45,926 bases of DNA from NCBI GenBank assembly GCA_945860645.1, contig CAMATG010000005.1, positions 1-45,926 on the forward strand. The letters run 5' to 3'. Positions 37,438-45,926 of the stretch are shown here, piece by piece. Each line of letters opens with the position of its first letter. Positions within the stretch are counted from its first letter, which is position 1. This stretch comes from Candidatus Sulfopaludibacter sp. SbA3. Lineage in GTDB: Bacteria; Acidobacteriota; Terriglobia; Bryobacterales; Bryobacteraceae. A model generated the notes under the pieces. The model did not search any database. It was not told the DNA's origin and saw only the letters and a list, made by a program, of their open reading frames with translations. The translations under genes and the position numbers were made by a program.

Positions 37438-39231
37438 ATGTCGAAAGCGCTTACTATTGGACTTTTTGCAATTGCCCTGGCGGCCGCCGTGCCGCGGCCG
37501 GAGGTACCGCAGCCGCAGTTCGCGCGGCCGGATTGGCAGACGCTGAACGGTGAATGGGAGTTTGAGTTCGACGACGCCAACGCCGGGCTGCGCGAGAACT
37601 GGCCGGTATCGAAGAAGGCATTCGGGCGGAAGATCATCGTGCCGTATGCCTTTGAGACGAAGCTGTCCGGGATTGGGGACACGTCGTTTCACCCGTGGGT
37701 CTGGTACCGCCGGGCGGTGTCCATGCCGGCCGGTTGGGCGGGCCGGCGCGTGTTGTTGCACTTTGGCGCTGTCGATTACCGGGCTTCGGTTTGGGTGAAT
37801 GGGCGGCTGGCCGGGCAGCACGAAGGCGGCAATGTGCCCATCAAGCTGGACGTGACGGATTTCCTGAGCGGCGCGGGGCCGCAGGTGATCGTGGTGCGCG
37901 CGGAGGATCCGCCGGAGGACCGTTATCAGCCGCGCGGGAAGCAGTACTGGCAGCCGCAGAGCCGGGGAATTTTCTACACGCGGACGACGGGCATTTGGCA
38001 GCCGGTGTGGCTGGAGGCGGCGGGGGCGAGTTATCTCGACAAGCTGCGGACGCACGCGCAGCCGGACGGGCATGTTGTCTTCAACGTGAAGCTGGCGCGT
38101 CCGGCGGCGGGGTTGACGCTGCATGCGTCGGTGAAGTTCCGGGATAAGGTGGTGGCGAGCGGCTCGGTGGCGGCGTCCGGCGAGCGGGCGAATCTGGGGT
38201 TGTATGTGAACGATCCGGTGAAGTGGAGCACGGGGCAGGGGAATCTGTACGACGTCGATTTCGAACTGCGGCGGGGCGGGGAGGTGCTGGACCGGGTGAG
38301 CAGTTACTACGGCTATCGCGCGATTCATATTGAGAGCGGGCGGTTCCATTTGAACGGGCGGCCGACGTATTTGAAGATGGTGCTGGATCAGGGCTATTGG
38401 ATGGAATCGACGCTGACGCCGCCGACGGATGAGGCCATCAAGTACGACATCAAAATGACGATGGATATGGGCTTCAACGGGGCGCGGAAACACCAGAAGG
38501 TGGAGGATCCGCGGTTCCTGTATTGGGCCGATAAGATGGGCTTCCTGGTGTCGAGCGAGATGGCGAATGCGTATCTATACGACGAGGATTATGCGGCGAA
38601 ATTCACGCGGGAGTGGATCGAGGCTGTGGAACGGGACGTGAATCATCCGTCGATTGTGATGTGGATTCCGATCAATGAATCGTGGGGTGTGAGCGATGTG
38701 GCGGACACGCGGCAGACGCAGCATTTGAAAGCGTTGTACCACTTGACGAAATCGCTGGACGCGACGCGCCCGGTGATCGATAACGACGGGTGGGAGCACA
38801 CGGACGTGACGGATCTGTTCGGGATTCACGACTATGCGGCGCGCGGGGAGCGGCTGGTGGAGAAGTATGCGGTGCTGGGGCAGAAGGAGTTTGCGTTTCC
38901 GGGGAACGGGCGGGCGGCGCTGGCGCCGGGGTTTAAGTACAACGGGTCGCCGGTGTTTTTGAGTGAGTTTGGCGGGATTGCGTATCCGCTGCCGGGGTCT
39001 CCGGTGTCGGCGGATGCGTGGGGGTATGCGGGGGTGGAGAAATCGCCGGAGGCGGCGTTGGAACGGTTGCGGAGTTTGTATGTGGGGATTGCGAAGATCC
39101 CGCAGATTATGGGGATTTGTTACACGCAGCTGACCGATGTGGAGCAGGAGATTAACGGGCTGTTGACCTATGACCGGAAGCCGAAGTTTGATGTGAAGGT
39201 GATTCGGGAGATAAATTCGTTGTTGCAATGA
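37438..39231 (+). CDS. Glycoside hydrolase family 2 enzyme (beta-galactosidase/glucuronidase-like)
   Basis: LNGEWEFEFDDANAG, WYRRAVSMPAGW, HFGAVDYRASVWVNGRLAGQHEGG, WIPINESWG (acid/base), VFLSEFGGIAYP (nucleophile region). Confidence 0.94.
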   Translation: MSKALTIGLFAIALAAAVPRPEVPQPQFARPDWQTLNGEWEFEFDDANAGLRENWPVSKKAFGRKIIVPYAFETKLSGIGDTSFHPWVWYRRAVSMPAGWAGRRVLLHFGAVDYRASVWVNGRLAGQHEGGNVPIKLDVTDFLSGAGPQVIVVRAEDPPEDRYQPRGKQYWQPQSRGIFYTRTTGIWQPVWLEAAGASYLDKLRTHAQPDGHVVFNVKLARPAAGLTLHASVKFRDKVVASGSVAASGERANLGLYVNDPVKWSTGQGNLYDVDFELRRGGEVLDRVSSYYGYRAIHIESGRFHLNGRPTYLKMVLDQGYWMESTLTPPTDEAIKYDIKMTMDMGFNGARKHQKVEDPRFLYWADKMGFLVSSEMANAYLYDEDYAAKFTREWIEAVERDVNHPSIVMWIPINESWGVSDVADTRQTQHLKALYHLTKSLDATRPVIDNDGWEHTDVTDLFGIHDYAARGERLVEKYAVLGQKEFAFPGNGRAALAPGFKYNGSPVFLSEFGGIAYPLPGSPVSADAWGYAGVEKSPEAALERLRSLYVGIAKIPQIMGICYTQLTDVEQEINGLLTYDRKPKFDVKVIREINSLLQ

Positions 39232-40400
39232 TGCTCCTATTGGCTGTGTTCCTTAGCTTTGTTGTGGTGGATGGGAATGGCCGGCCGCTGGAGGGGGTGG
39301 TGGTTGGCCATACGGAGAAGCGGTTCAATGTAGGGCGGTCGGGGAAGGATGGGCGGATCGCCATTGAAACGGACGCACCGCGGATTGTGATCCGGCGGGA
39401 GGGGTATCAGGCGGTGGTGGTGCGGCCTGCGGATCTGGAGCGCGGGGGGCGCGTGGTGTTGCGGGGGACGGGTCGCGTGGCGGTCTGCGTGACCTCGTTT
39501 CCGGCGCCGGGGTGGGAGGCGCAGCCGGTTCGCAGTGCAACGCGGGTGCAGCGTTTTGGCGGTGTTCGGCATGGGACGAGCCCGATGTGGGGCGGGTTGG
39601 TTCCATCTACGGGGTGGGTGTGGGCGTCGGAAACGTACAGTGAGAGGGAGATGCTGCTGAATGGGTCGCGGTCGGTGGATGCGAGCGGGGTGATGGCGGA
39701 TGGGCGGCATTGGCGGGAGATTGGAGACTTTGGGGAGACGATCTCGTATGCCGATGTGAGCGCGGCGACGGCGGCGGAATTGGACAAGGCGATTGAAAGG
39801 CTGTGCCGGGCGCGGTTCAGCGCGCTGGTGGTGGATCGGGAAGGGATGCCGTTGGAGGGGGTCGTGGTGACTGGAAGTGCGGCGACCGGGGCGGATGGCC
39901 GAGTTGCCGGTGAGACAACGGGGCTGCGGATTGCGTTCCGGAAGATGGGGTTTCGGGCGGTGGTGGTGCCGCCGGCTTTGGGCTTGGTTGTGACGATGCA
40001 GCCGTCGGACCGGCCGCCATTTCCGCGATGCAGGGAGCGGCGGGAAACCGTGTTCCAACTTCCATCGGCGGGTGAGGGCGCGGGGTTCAGGGATGTCGAC
40101 TATAACGGGCGCGACTATATGGTGAAGACGAGCAGCGGGAAGCACTATTTGCGGCATGGCCATGGACCGATGTGGTCTTCCGGTGCGCCTCCGGTGCGTT
40201 ATTTGGATACGTCGGTGAGCTATGAGGAGACTACCTACGAAGGGGGTGCGAACATCACAGTGGCGCGCGGGGTGTTCGCGGATGGGACGCACTGGCGGTT
40301 TCTGGGGACCTTTTGGGAGACGATCAGCTACGAGACGAAGGATGGGGAGGCCGCGCGGCGGTTTGATTTGATGCTGGATGGGGTGTGTTTGGGGCGTTAG
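39228..40400 (+). CDS. Hypothetical protein made of two tandem homologous modules (carboxypeptidase-regulatory-like start in each)
   Basis: VVVDGNGRPLEGVVVGHT / LVVDREGMPLEGVVVTGS; GYQAVVVRPADL / GFRAVVVPPALG; GVMADGRHWREIGDFGETISY / GVFADGTHWRFLGTFWETISY. Confidence 0.75.
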   Translation: MMLLLAVFLSFVVVDGNGRPLEGVVVGHTEKRFNVGRSGKDGRIAIETDAPRIVIRREGYQAVVVRPADLERGGRVVLRGTGRVAVCVTSFPAPGWEAQPVRSATRVQRFGGVRHGTSPMWGGLVPSTGWVWASETYSEREMLLNGSRSVDASGVMADGRHWREIGDFGETISYADVSAATAAELDKAIERLCRARFSALVVDREGMPLEGVVVTGSAATGADGRVAGETTGLRIAFRKMGFRAVVVPPALGLVVTMQPSDRPPFPRCRERRETVFQLPSAGEGAGFRDVDYNGRDYMVKTSSGKHYLRHGHGPMWSSGAPPVRYLDTSVSYEETTYEGGANITVARGVFADGTHWRFLGTFWETISYETKDGEAARRFDLMLDGVCLGR

Positions 40401-40918
40401 TCCAGGACGCGCTTGAGGAGAGATACGACGAGGAGCAGCGTCACAGCGGCGAGGGCGAGAAGGGCGCTGGCTACCGTGTCAAATAGGCGGAAAAATTCCT
40501 TGCCGTAGTAGGCATCGAGCCAGACGTTGGGGTAGGTCTGCACAAGTAGTTTGGCGTTGGTGAGGGCGACCTTGTGGACGTTGAGGGATACCCCGTATCG
40601 ATCGCCCTTCTGCGCATTGAACTCGGCGATCCAGCAGGCGATGGCGTTGTCGGAGAAGCTGAGTTGATCGGCCTTTGAAGAGCCGGATGCCTCGGCCTTT
40701 CCGTTTCGAAGGATGGCCCAATCGATCGCGGATTCGGGGCAGGTTTTGCTGTCGCTCTTGCCGTAGAGGAATAGTTGGAAGGTTCTGTCTTCGGCGGCGG
40801 TGAAGGGCGGGATTTCGACACGGCCGGGTGCTGGCGGAATGGGATGGGAGACCGGCGCCCAGGTCTTGAGATCTTCCGGCTCCGGGCGGGAGAGGTATAG
40901 CAGGGCCGCGAGGGCCAA
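40397..40918 (-). CDS. Hypothetical membrane-associated protein (start uncertain)
   Basis: Hydrophobic N-terminus and C-terminal TM FDTVASALLALAAVTLLLVVSLL; no ATG start (TTG at 40918). Confidence 0.6.
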   Translation of the reverse strand: MALAALLYLSRPEPEDLKTWAPVSHPIPPAPGRVEIPPFTAAEDRTFQLFLYGKSDSKTCPESAIDWAILRNGKAEASGSSKADQLSFSDNAIACWIAEFNAQKGDRYGVSLNVHKVALTNAKLLVQTYPNVWLDAYYGKEFFRLFDTVASALLALAAVTLLLVVSLLKRVLD

Positions 40919-40944
40919 CAGGACGGCGGCGATGACCCGGTGGG

Positions 40945-41181
40945 TCAGACCGTCCCCTTCACCACCACCACCCGGAAGCGAACCTCCAACTTCGTGCCGA
41001 CCTTATCGAGTGGAGACGAGGTCGGCTCCCCATCCACCTTCCACTCCATCGCGCTATTGAGTATCGTCTCGCCGTCCATCCGCAACGCCTTGCGCACGGT
41101 GTAAACCATATCCTCCCGCTCAATTCGCCGAGGCTCGGCCAACTCATACACACCGCGCACCCAGGGCGCCGCAACCGTCAT
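40945..41181 (-). CDS. Small hypothetical protein
   Basis: Open frame between operon-oriented genes; TGATG overlap with the upstream gene. Confidence 0.5.
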   Translation of the reverse strand: MTVAAPWVRGVYELAEPRRIEREDMVYTVRKALRMDGETILNSAMEWKVDGEPTSSPLDKVGTKLEVRFRVVVVKGTV

Positions 41182-42071
41182 CAGCCGGCAATCCCCGCGC
41201 GCATTTCGTTCACCGCTTTCTGCAGGCTCTTCACCTGCTCCTGCAGCGGGATGTACTCCATGGTGATGTAGTGCTCGTAGCCGGCCTTGGCGATGGCCTT
41301 ATAAATATTGGCGTAGTTCATCTCGCCGGTGCCGGGTTCGTTCCGCCCCGGATTGTCGGCCACGTGAAAGACGCGAACGTACTCCATCGCCGCCAGCGCG
41401 GTGCGAATCACGTCGCCGCGTTCCACCTGCTCGTGATAAAGATCGAAGAGCAGCCGGAGGTTCGGGTGGTTCACCGCCTTCATCAGGCGCAGGCCATCGA
41501 CGCAGTTGGACAGGAAGTAGCCCTTGTGGTTCACCTTCGTGTTCAGCGGTTCCATGATCAACGTGATGTTGGCCTTGGCGGCTAGATCTGTAGCGCGTTT
41601 GGCGCATTCAATCATGGCGGTGAACTGCTGTTCAAACGTCAGGCTGGGCACCGTGTTACCGGACATGATGAGCGCCATCGGCACGTCGAGCTTCTGCGCG
41701 AAAACCAGGTTCCGCTTCACTTCTTTCAGGAACGCCTCGCGGACGGCGGGGTCCACCATGTTGATCTTCTGCTGGCCCCAACGCGGCACGGAGCTCAACG
41801 TATCAATCCCCAGCTTCAAAGACCGCGCCAGCTTCTTCACGCGGTCGATATCGCCATCAGTCCAATCGTAGTGCTCCCCGACGAACTCCACCGATTGCAG
41901 ACCCGCCTTCGCTGCGGCCTCCATCTTCTCTTCAAACGTCCCCTTCAGCGTCCACAGCATGACGCTGGAAGTGACCTTTGCCTTCTTGGGCGCGGCGGGC
42001 GGCGGGGCCTGCTGGGCCATCATCATGGCGGAAGGGGTGGCGGCGAGAAACGTGCGGCGATCCATAACCAA
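41181..42071 (-). CDS. Hydroxypyruvate isomerase-like TIM-barrel protein, Tat-like signal
   Basis: MDRRTFLAATPSAMMMAQQ; AGLQSVEFVGEHYDWTDGDIDRVKKLA, LIMEPLNTKVNHKGYFLSN, LRLLFDLYHEQVERGDVI, FHVADNPGRNEPGTGEMNY. Confidence 0.92.
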   Translation of the reverse strand: MVMDRRTFLAATPSAMMMAQQAPPPAAPKKAKVTSSVMLWTLKGTFEEKMEAAAKAGLQSVEFVGEHYDWTDGDIDRVKKLARSLKLGIDTLSSVPRWGQQKINMVDPAVREAFLKEVKRNLVFAQKLDVPMALIMSGNTVPSLTFEQQFTAMIECAKRATDLAAKANITLIMEPLNTKVNHKGYFLSNCVDGLRLMKAVNHPNLRLLFDLYHEQVERGDVIRTALAAMEYVRVFHVADNPGRNEPGTGEMNYANIYKAIAKAGYEHYITMEYIPLQEQVKSLQKAVNEMRAGIAG

Positions 42072-42830
42072 CTAGCGTACCCCGCGTTTCTCCAGGAACG
42101 CACGCATCTGCTCCTGCGCCACGTCCGCCAACGCATTACGCTCCATCACGGAGCGTGCGAATTGATACGCCGCCTCTTGCGGCATATCGATCTGTTCATA
42201 GAACGCGCGCTTACCGGTGGCGACGGTGTAATCGGAAGCGCCCGCGATCTGGGCGGCCAGTTCATCGACGGCGCCGCCGAGCTCCGCCGCTGGCACGGCG
42301 CGGTTGACGAGCCCCCATTCCGCGGCTTCTCGGGCCGACACCTGCCGAGCCGTCAGCAACATCTCCATCGCGCGTTTGCGGCCGATGGCGCGGGTGAGCG
42401 CCACCATCGGCGTGGAGCAGAACAGCCCGATCTTCACCCCGGGCGTGGCGAACCATGCGTCGTCGCTCGCAATGGCCAGATCACACGTCGCAACCAGTTG
42501 GCACCCGGCCGCCGTGGCCACGCCCTGCACCTGCGCGATCACTGGCTGGCGGATGGACTGGATCGTCTCCATCAGCTCCGTGCAGACGGCGAACACCTCC
42601 TCCGCCTGCGCGGCGCTGCAACCGATCATCTCGTTCAAATCGTGACCGGCGCTGAAGACGGGGCCATCGGCGGCGAGGATGACGACGCGGCCTGCGGCGG
42701 CGCGCAGTGCGTCGATCAACGCCCGCATCATGGCCAGCGAAAGAGCGTTGCGCCGCGGGCCGGCCAGGGTAATGCGATCGATGACGCCGTTGGAATCGGC
42801 GCGGATCACTTCTTCCCTTCCAGCTGCCAC
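42072..42830 (-). CDS. Enoyl-CoA hydratase/isomerase family protein
   Basis: ITLAGPRRNALSLAMM, VVILAADGPVFSAGHDLNEMI, VIAQVQGVATAAGCQLVATCDLAIASDDAWFATPGVKIGLF. Confidence 0.94.
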   Translation of the reverse strand: MAAGREEVIRADSNGVIDRITLAGPRRNALSLAMMRALIDALRAAAGRVVILAADGPVFSAGHDLNEMIGCSAAQAEEVFAVCTELMETIQSIRQPVIAQVQGVATAAGCQLVATCDLAIASDDAWFATPGVKIGLFCSTPMVALTRAIGRKRAMEMLLTARQVSAREAAEWGLVNRAVPAAELGGAVDELAAQIAGASDYTVATGKRAFYEQIDMPQEAAYQFARSVMERNALADVAQEQMRAFLEKRGVR

Positions 42831-44452
42831 GACGTGAACGGCGAGCGGGCGCCCCGGATATTGACGTTCAACACGTACGGCCCTTCATAAGCGAAAGCGC
42901 GCGCCAGCGCGGGGCCCACTTGGTCCATGCGGTCGATGGTTTCGCCACCGCCGCCGAAGCCTTGGCACACCAGGTCGTAACGCGTGCGGCGGAGTTCGCA
43001 CGCGGTCGTCGTGCCCTGCACTTCACCCTGTAGTTCGCGTTCCAGGCCCCAGCCGCCGTCGTTGCCAACGATGATCACCACCGGCACGCCGTAGCGCACC
43101 ATCGTGTCCAGCTCGGCAATATAAAACCCAAGCGAGCCATCCCCGGTCATCATCATCACGGGCTGCTTCGGCCGCGCCATCTGTTGCGCCATTGCGAATG
43201 GCAGCGCGGCGCCAATCGTCGCCATCGGCCCCAGGCGCAGCCAGCCGCCGGAGTGCAGAGCGGGAAGAATGGCGCGGCCCCAATGAATGAAGTCGCCGCC
43301 GTCAAAAGACAGCAGTGGCGAGACGGGCAGTGTCCGTTTCACTTCCTGGAAAAACTGGCCAGGGTGCAGCAGCGTATCGTCGCCCGATTGCGCCAGCAGC
43401 TTCGTCATCCACTCCTTACGCCATTTGCCGATCTGCTTCATCCAGGCCGAGTTAGGCTCCCATGGCTGCGACGGCAGCGCGGCTTCCAGGAACGTCCGCA
43501 CATCGCCCACCACGCCAACGGCCACATCGCGCACGTTCCCAATTTCACGCGGCTCGACGTCCACTTGAATGAACTTCGTTTCCTTGCCGAAGAGGCGCGG
43601 GCCACCCATCGCCAGACGGTAATCAATCCGCTTGCCCAGGACCAGCACGACGTCGGCCGCCTGAAAGGCCGGAATGCAGCCGCGGTTCAGGGAGGGGTCG
43701 GCATACCCGCAGTGCCCGGCGAACTTTTCGCTGATCACGCCGCGCGCCATGGTGACGTCCAAGTACGGCAAGCGAGTCTGCTTCAAAAACTTCGTCAACG
43801 CCGCGCCCGCGTCGCTCCACCACAGGCCGCTGCCGCCGATCACCACCGGGCGCTCCGCGGCGGCCAGCAGGTCCATCGCGGTGGCCACGTCCTCGCACTG
43901 GCGGGCGAGGCCACGCGCCTTCGGCATGTTGAGCGACGCTTCGGTCTTGCCCGTAAACACGTTCACGGGGATGGAAAGATGGGTGGCGCCGTAGCGGCCC
44001 GCAAAGGCTTCGTTATAAGCGTGGCCGAGGGCGAAGGGCACCTGCGACGGGGTGGTGACGAGGTGAGAAAACTTCGTTACCGGCGCAGCCATTCCCACCT
44101 GATCGATGTCCTGGAACACCACGCGGTGGCGCGCTTCTGTCGCTGGCGTACCGCTCACGGCGATGACCGGGCTCCCGTTCGAATGGGCGGTGGCGATGCC
44201 GGTCAGAGCGTTGGTGTGGCCGGGACCGCCGGTAACGATAGCTAGGCCCGGGCGGCGCGTCATGCGGCTCCAGCCGTCGGCGGCGTGGACCACGGCGGCC
44301 TCGTGCCGCATATGGACGATCGGCACCCCGCGCTTCTCGGCGACGGAGAGAACCTCATTCAGATGATCTCCGACCAACGTAAAAATGCGGTCGATCCCGA
44401 GTTGCAGCGCACTCTCGACGAACAGTTCAGCACCAGTAGGCATCTCTGCCAT
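42806..44452 (-). CDS. Thiamine-pyrophosphate enzyme (acetolactate synthase / 2-hydroxyacyl-CoA lyase-like)
   Basis: VPIVHMRHEAAVVHAADGWSRMT, LAIVTGGPGHTNALTGIATA, MMTGDGSLGFYIAELDTMVRYGVPVVIIVGND (TPP motif); ATG 44452 (or 44443) preferred over 44485. Confidence 0.93.
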   Translation of the reverse strand: MAEMPTGAELFVESALQLGIDRIFTLVGDHLNEVLSVAEKRGVPIVHMRHEAAVVHAADGWSRMTRRPGLAIVTGGPGHTNALTGIATAHSNGSPVIAVSGTPATEARHRVVFQDIDQVGMAAPVTKFSHLVTTPSQVPFALGHAYNEAFAGRYGATHLSIPVNVFTGKTEASLNMPKARGLARQCEDVATAMDLLAAAERPVVIGGSGLWWSDAGAALTKFLKQTRLPYLDVTMARGVISEKFAGHCGYADPSLNRGCIPAFQAADVVLVLGKRIDYRLAMGGPRLFGKETKFIQVDVEPREIGNVRDVAVGVVGDVRTFLEAALPSQPWEPNSAWMKQIGKWRKEWMTKLLAQSGDDTLLHPGQFFQEVKRTLPVSPLLSFDGGDFIHWGRAILPALHSGGWLRLGPMATIGAALPFAMAQQMARPKQPVMMMTGDGSLGFYIAELDTMVRYGVPVVIIVGNDGGWGLERELQGEVQGTTTACELRRTRYDLVCQGFGGGGETIDRMDQVGPALARAFAYEGPYVLNVNIRGARSPFTSWQLEGKK

Positions 44453-44465
44453 ACTAATCTTTTTG

Positions 44466-45440
44466 ATGCCTAAAATACTCGTCACCGGCGGGGCCGGCTA
44501 CATCGGATCGCATACCGTCTACCAGCTTCAGCAGCAGGGCTTCTCCGTTGTCGTTGTGGACGACCTGTCGAAGGGCCACGCCGCCAGCGTGCCGGCCGGT
44601 GCGCTCCACGTCTTTTCGCTGTTCGAGCGGGAGCGGTTGGCGGCGTTGATGCAGGCCGAAAAAGTGGACGCTGTCATCCACTTTGCGGCGTTTATCGCGG
44701 TGGGCGAATCCACGCGCGAGCCGGAAAAGTATTTTCACAACAACACCGCCGGTTCGATTTCGCTTTTCTCCGCCATGGCCGACGCCGGCGTGAACAAACT
44801 GGTGTTTTCGTCCACGGCCGCCGTGTATGGAAACCCGACGCAGATCCCGATTCCAGAGTCCAGCACGATTAGCGCGGTAAATCCGTACGGCGAATCCAAG
44901 GTGATGGTGGAAAAGATACTGGACTGGCTGGACACCAGCCGCGGCCTGCGCAGCATTCGCCTGCGGTACTTCAATGCGTGCGGAGCCAATAACGACGCGG
45001 GGTTGGGCGAACGGCACGATCCGGAAACGCACCTGATTCCGCTCATCCTGAAAGCCGTCATCTCCGGCAAGCCGGTGACGCTGTTCGGCGATGACTACGC
45101 CACGCCCGATGGCACCTGCGTACGCGATTACGTCCACGTGGACGACCTGGCCAGCGCGCACATCGCGGCCGTCAATCACCTGCTGGGCGGCGGCGCCACC
45201 GGGGCCTACAACGCCGGAACCGGGCGCGGCTACTCGGTGAAGGAAGTCGTTGCCGCCGTCGAAAAAGTGACGGGTCAGAAGGTGCCGTTCCTCATGGGGC
45301 CGCGGCGCGAAGGCGACCCCGATCAGCTCGTTGCCGACTCCTCCCGCCTACGCCAAACCCTTGGCTGGAAGCCCCGTTTCGATACCATCGAAGCCATCAT
45401 CGAATCCGCCTGGGTTTTCGAAAAGCAAAACTTAACATAG
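44466..45440 (+). CDS. galE: UDP-glucose 4-epimerase
   Basis: MPKILVTGGAGYIGSHTVYQLQQQGFSVVVVDDLSKGH, VFSSTAAVYGNP, NPYGESKVMVEKIL, LRYFNACGAN, FGDDYATPDGTCVRDYVHVDDLA. Confidence 0.97.
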   Translation: MPKILVTGGAGYIGSHTVYQLQQQGFSVVVVDDLSKGHAASVPAGALHVFSLFERERLAALMQAEKVDAVIHFAAFIAVGESTREPEKYFHNNTAGSISLFSAMADAGVNKLVFSSTAAVYGNPTQIPIPESSTISAVNPYGESKVMVEKILDWLDTSRGLRSIRLRYFNACGANNDAGLGERHDPETHLIPLILKAVISGKPVTLFGDDYATPDGTCVRDYVHVDDLASAHIAAVNHLLGGGATGAYNAGTGRGYSVKEVVAAVEKVTGQKVPFLMGPRREGDPDQLVADSSRLRQTLGWKPRFDTIEAIIESAWVFEKQNLT

Positions 45441-45449
45441 AATACGCGT

Positions 45450-45926
45450 ATGGTGCGCATTCTCTCTGTCCTGTCCATTACGGCCTGCCTCATGGCCCAA
45501 GACTATGACGTGTTGCTGAAAAACGGCCACGTCATCGACCCCAAGAACAACATCAACGCCGTCCGGGACGTTGCCATTAAAGACCAGAAAATTGCCGAAG
45601 TAGCGGCGAACATCGACGCGAGCAAAGCGAAGAAAGTCGTGGATGTAAAGGGCCTCTACGTGATGCCCGGCCTGATCGATCTGCACGTTCACACCTTCTA
45701 CGGCGACGGGCCCAGCTACCGCGATGGGCAGTTGAGCGTGATCCCCGATTCGCACACTTTCCGCAGCGGCGTCACCACCGTTGTCGATGCCGGTACGCCC
45801 GGCTGGCGCAATTTCGAAATCTTCAAGAAGCGCATTGTGGACCGCTCCAAGACGCGCGTGCTGACGTTCCTGAACATCGTCGGCGCGGGCATGGGCGGTG
45901 CTGTGGAACAGAACATGGAAGACATG
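45450..45926 (+). CDS. Amidohydrolase family protein (truncated by window end)
   Basis: Signal peptide MVRILSVLSITACLMAQ; DYDVLLKNGHVIDPKNNINAVRDVAIKDQKIAEV, VKGLYVMPGLIDLHVHTF (HxH), GVTTVVDAGTPG. Confidence 0.92.
   Translation, partial: MVRILSVLSITACLMAQDYDVLLKNGHVIDPKNNINAVRDVAIKDQKIAEVAANIDASKAKKVVDVKGLYVMPGLIDLHVHTFYGDGPSYRDGQLSVIPDSHTFRSGVTTVVDAGTPGWRNFEIFKKRIVDRSKTRVLTFLNIVGAGMGGAVEQNMEDM

Noticed and set aside
1-45926. CRISPR arrays, transposases, phage genes, rRNA/tRNA
   Set aside because: None seen; the only regular repeats are protein-level Ig-like repeats at 104-3385 and the duplication at 39228-40400

Overview
High-GC, densely coding bacterial chromosome segment that looks Acidobacteriota/Solibacter-like (TIGR03437-type C-terminal domains, Tat-tagged TIM-barrel isomerases, carboxypeptidase-regulatory TonB receptor). 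This placement is inferred from gene content only. About 37 CDSs are supportable: an Ig/BACON-like repeat adhesin; a PQQ/beta-propeller protein interrupted by one in-frame TGA; a TIGR03437 + TonB receptor + beta-helix surface-protein cluster ending in a strong terminator; a decayed SGNH/GDSL hydrolase relic; an alkaline phosphatase; a trypsin-like protease and DRGH nuclease in one frame separated by a single TAG; an RNase T2; ThiL; a methyltransferase; three tandem type I sulfatases; an oleate hydratase; an Mla-type transporter with an MCE-OmpA-like fusion; a two-component operon enclosing a blue-copper protein and a porin-like protein; a GH2 enzyme; an internally duplicated protein; a TPP enzyme; GalE; and a truncated amidohydrolase. 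The best candidates for follow-up are the protease-TAG-nuclease locus beside RNase T2, the in-frame TGA in the beta-propeller gene, the cupredoxin/porin two-component operon, and a terminator built into the 3' end of an opposing sulfatase gene. No rRNA, tRNA, CRISPR array or intact mobile element was recognised.
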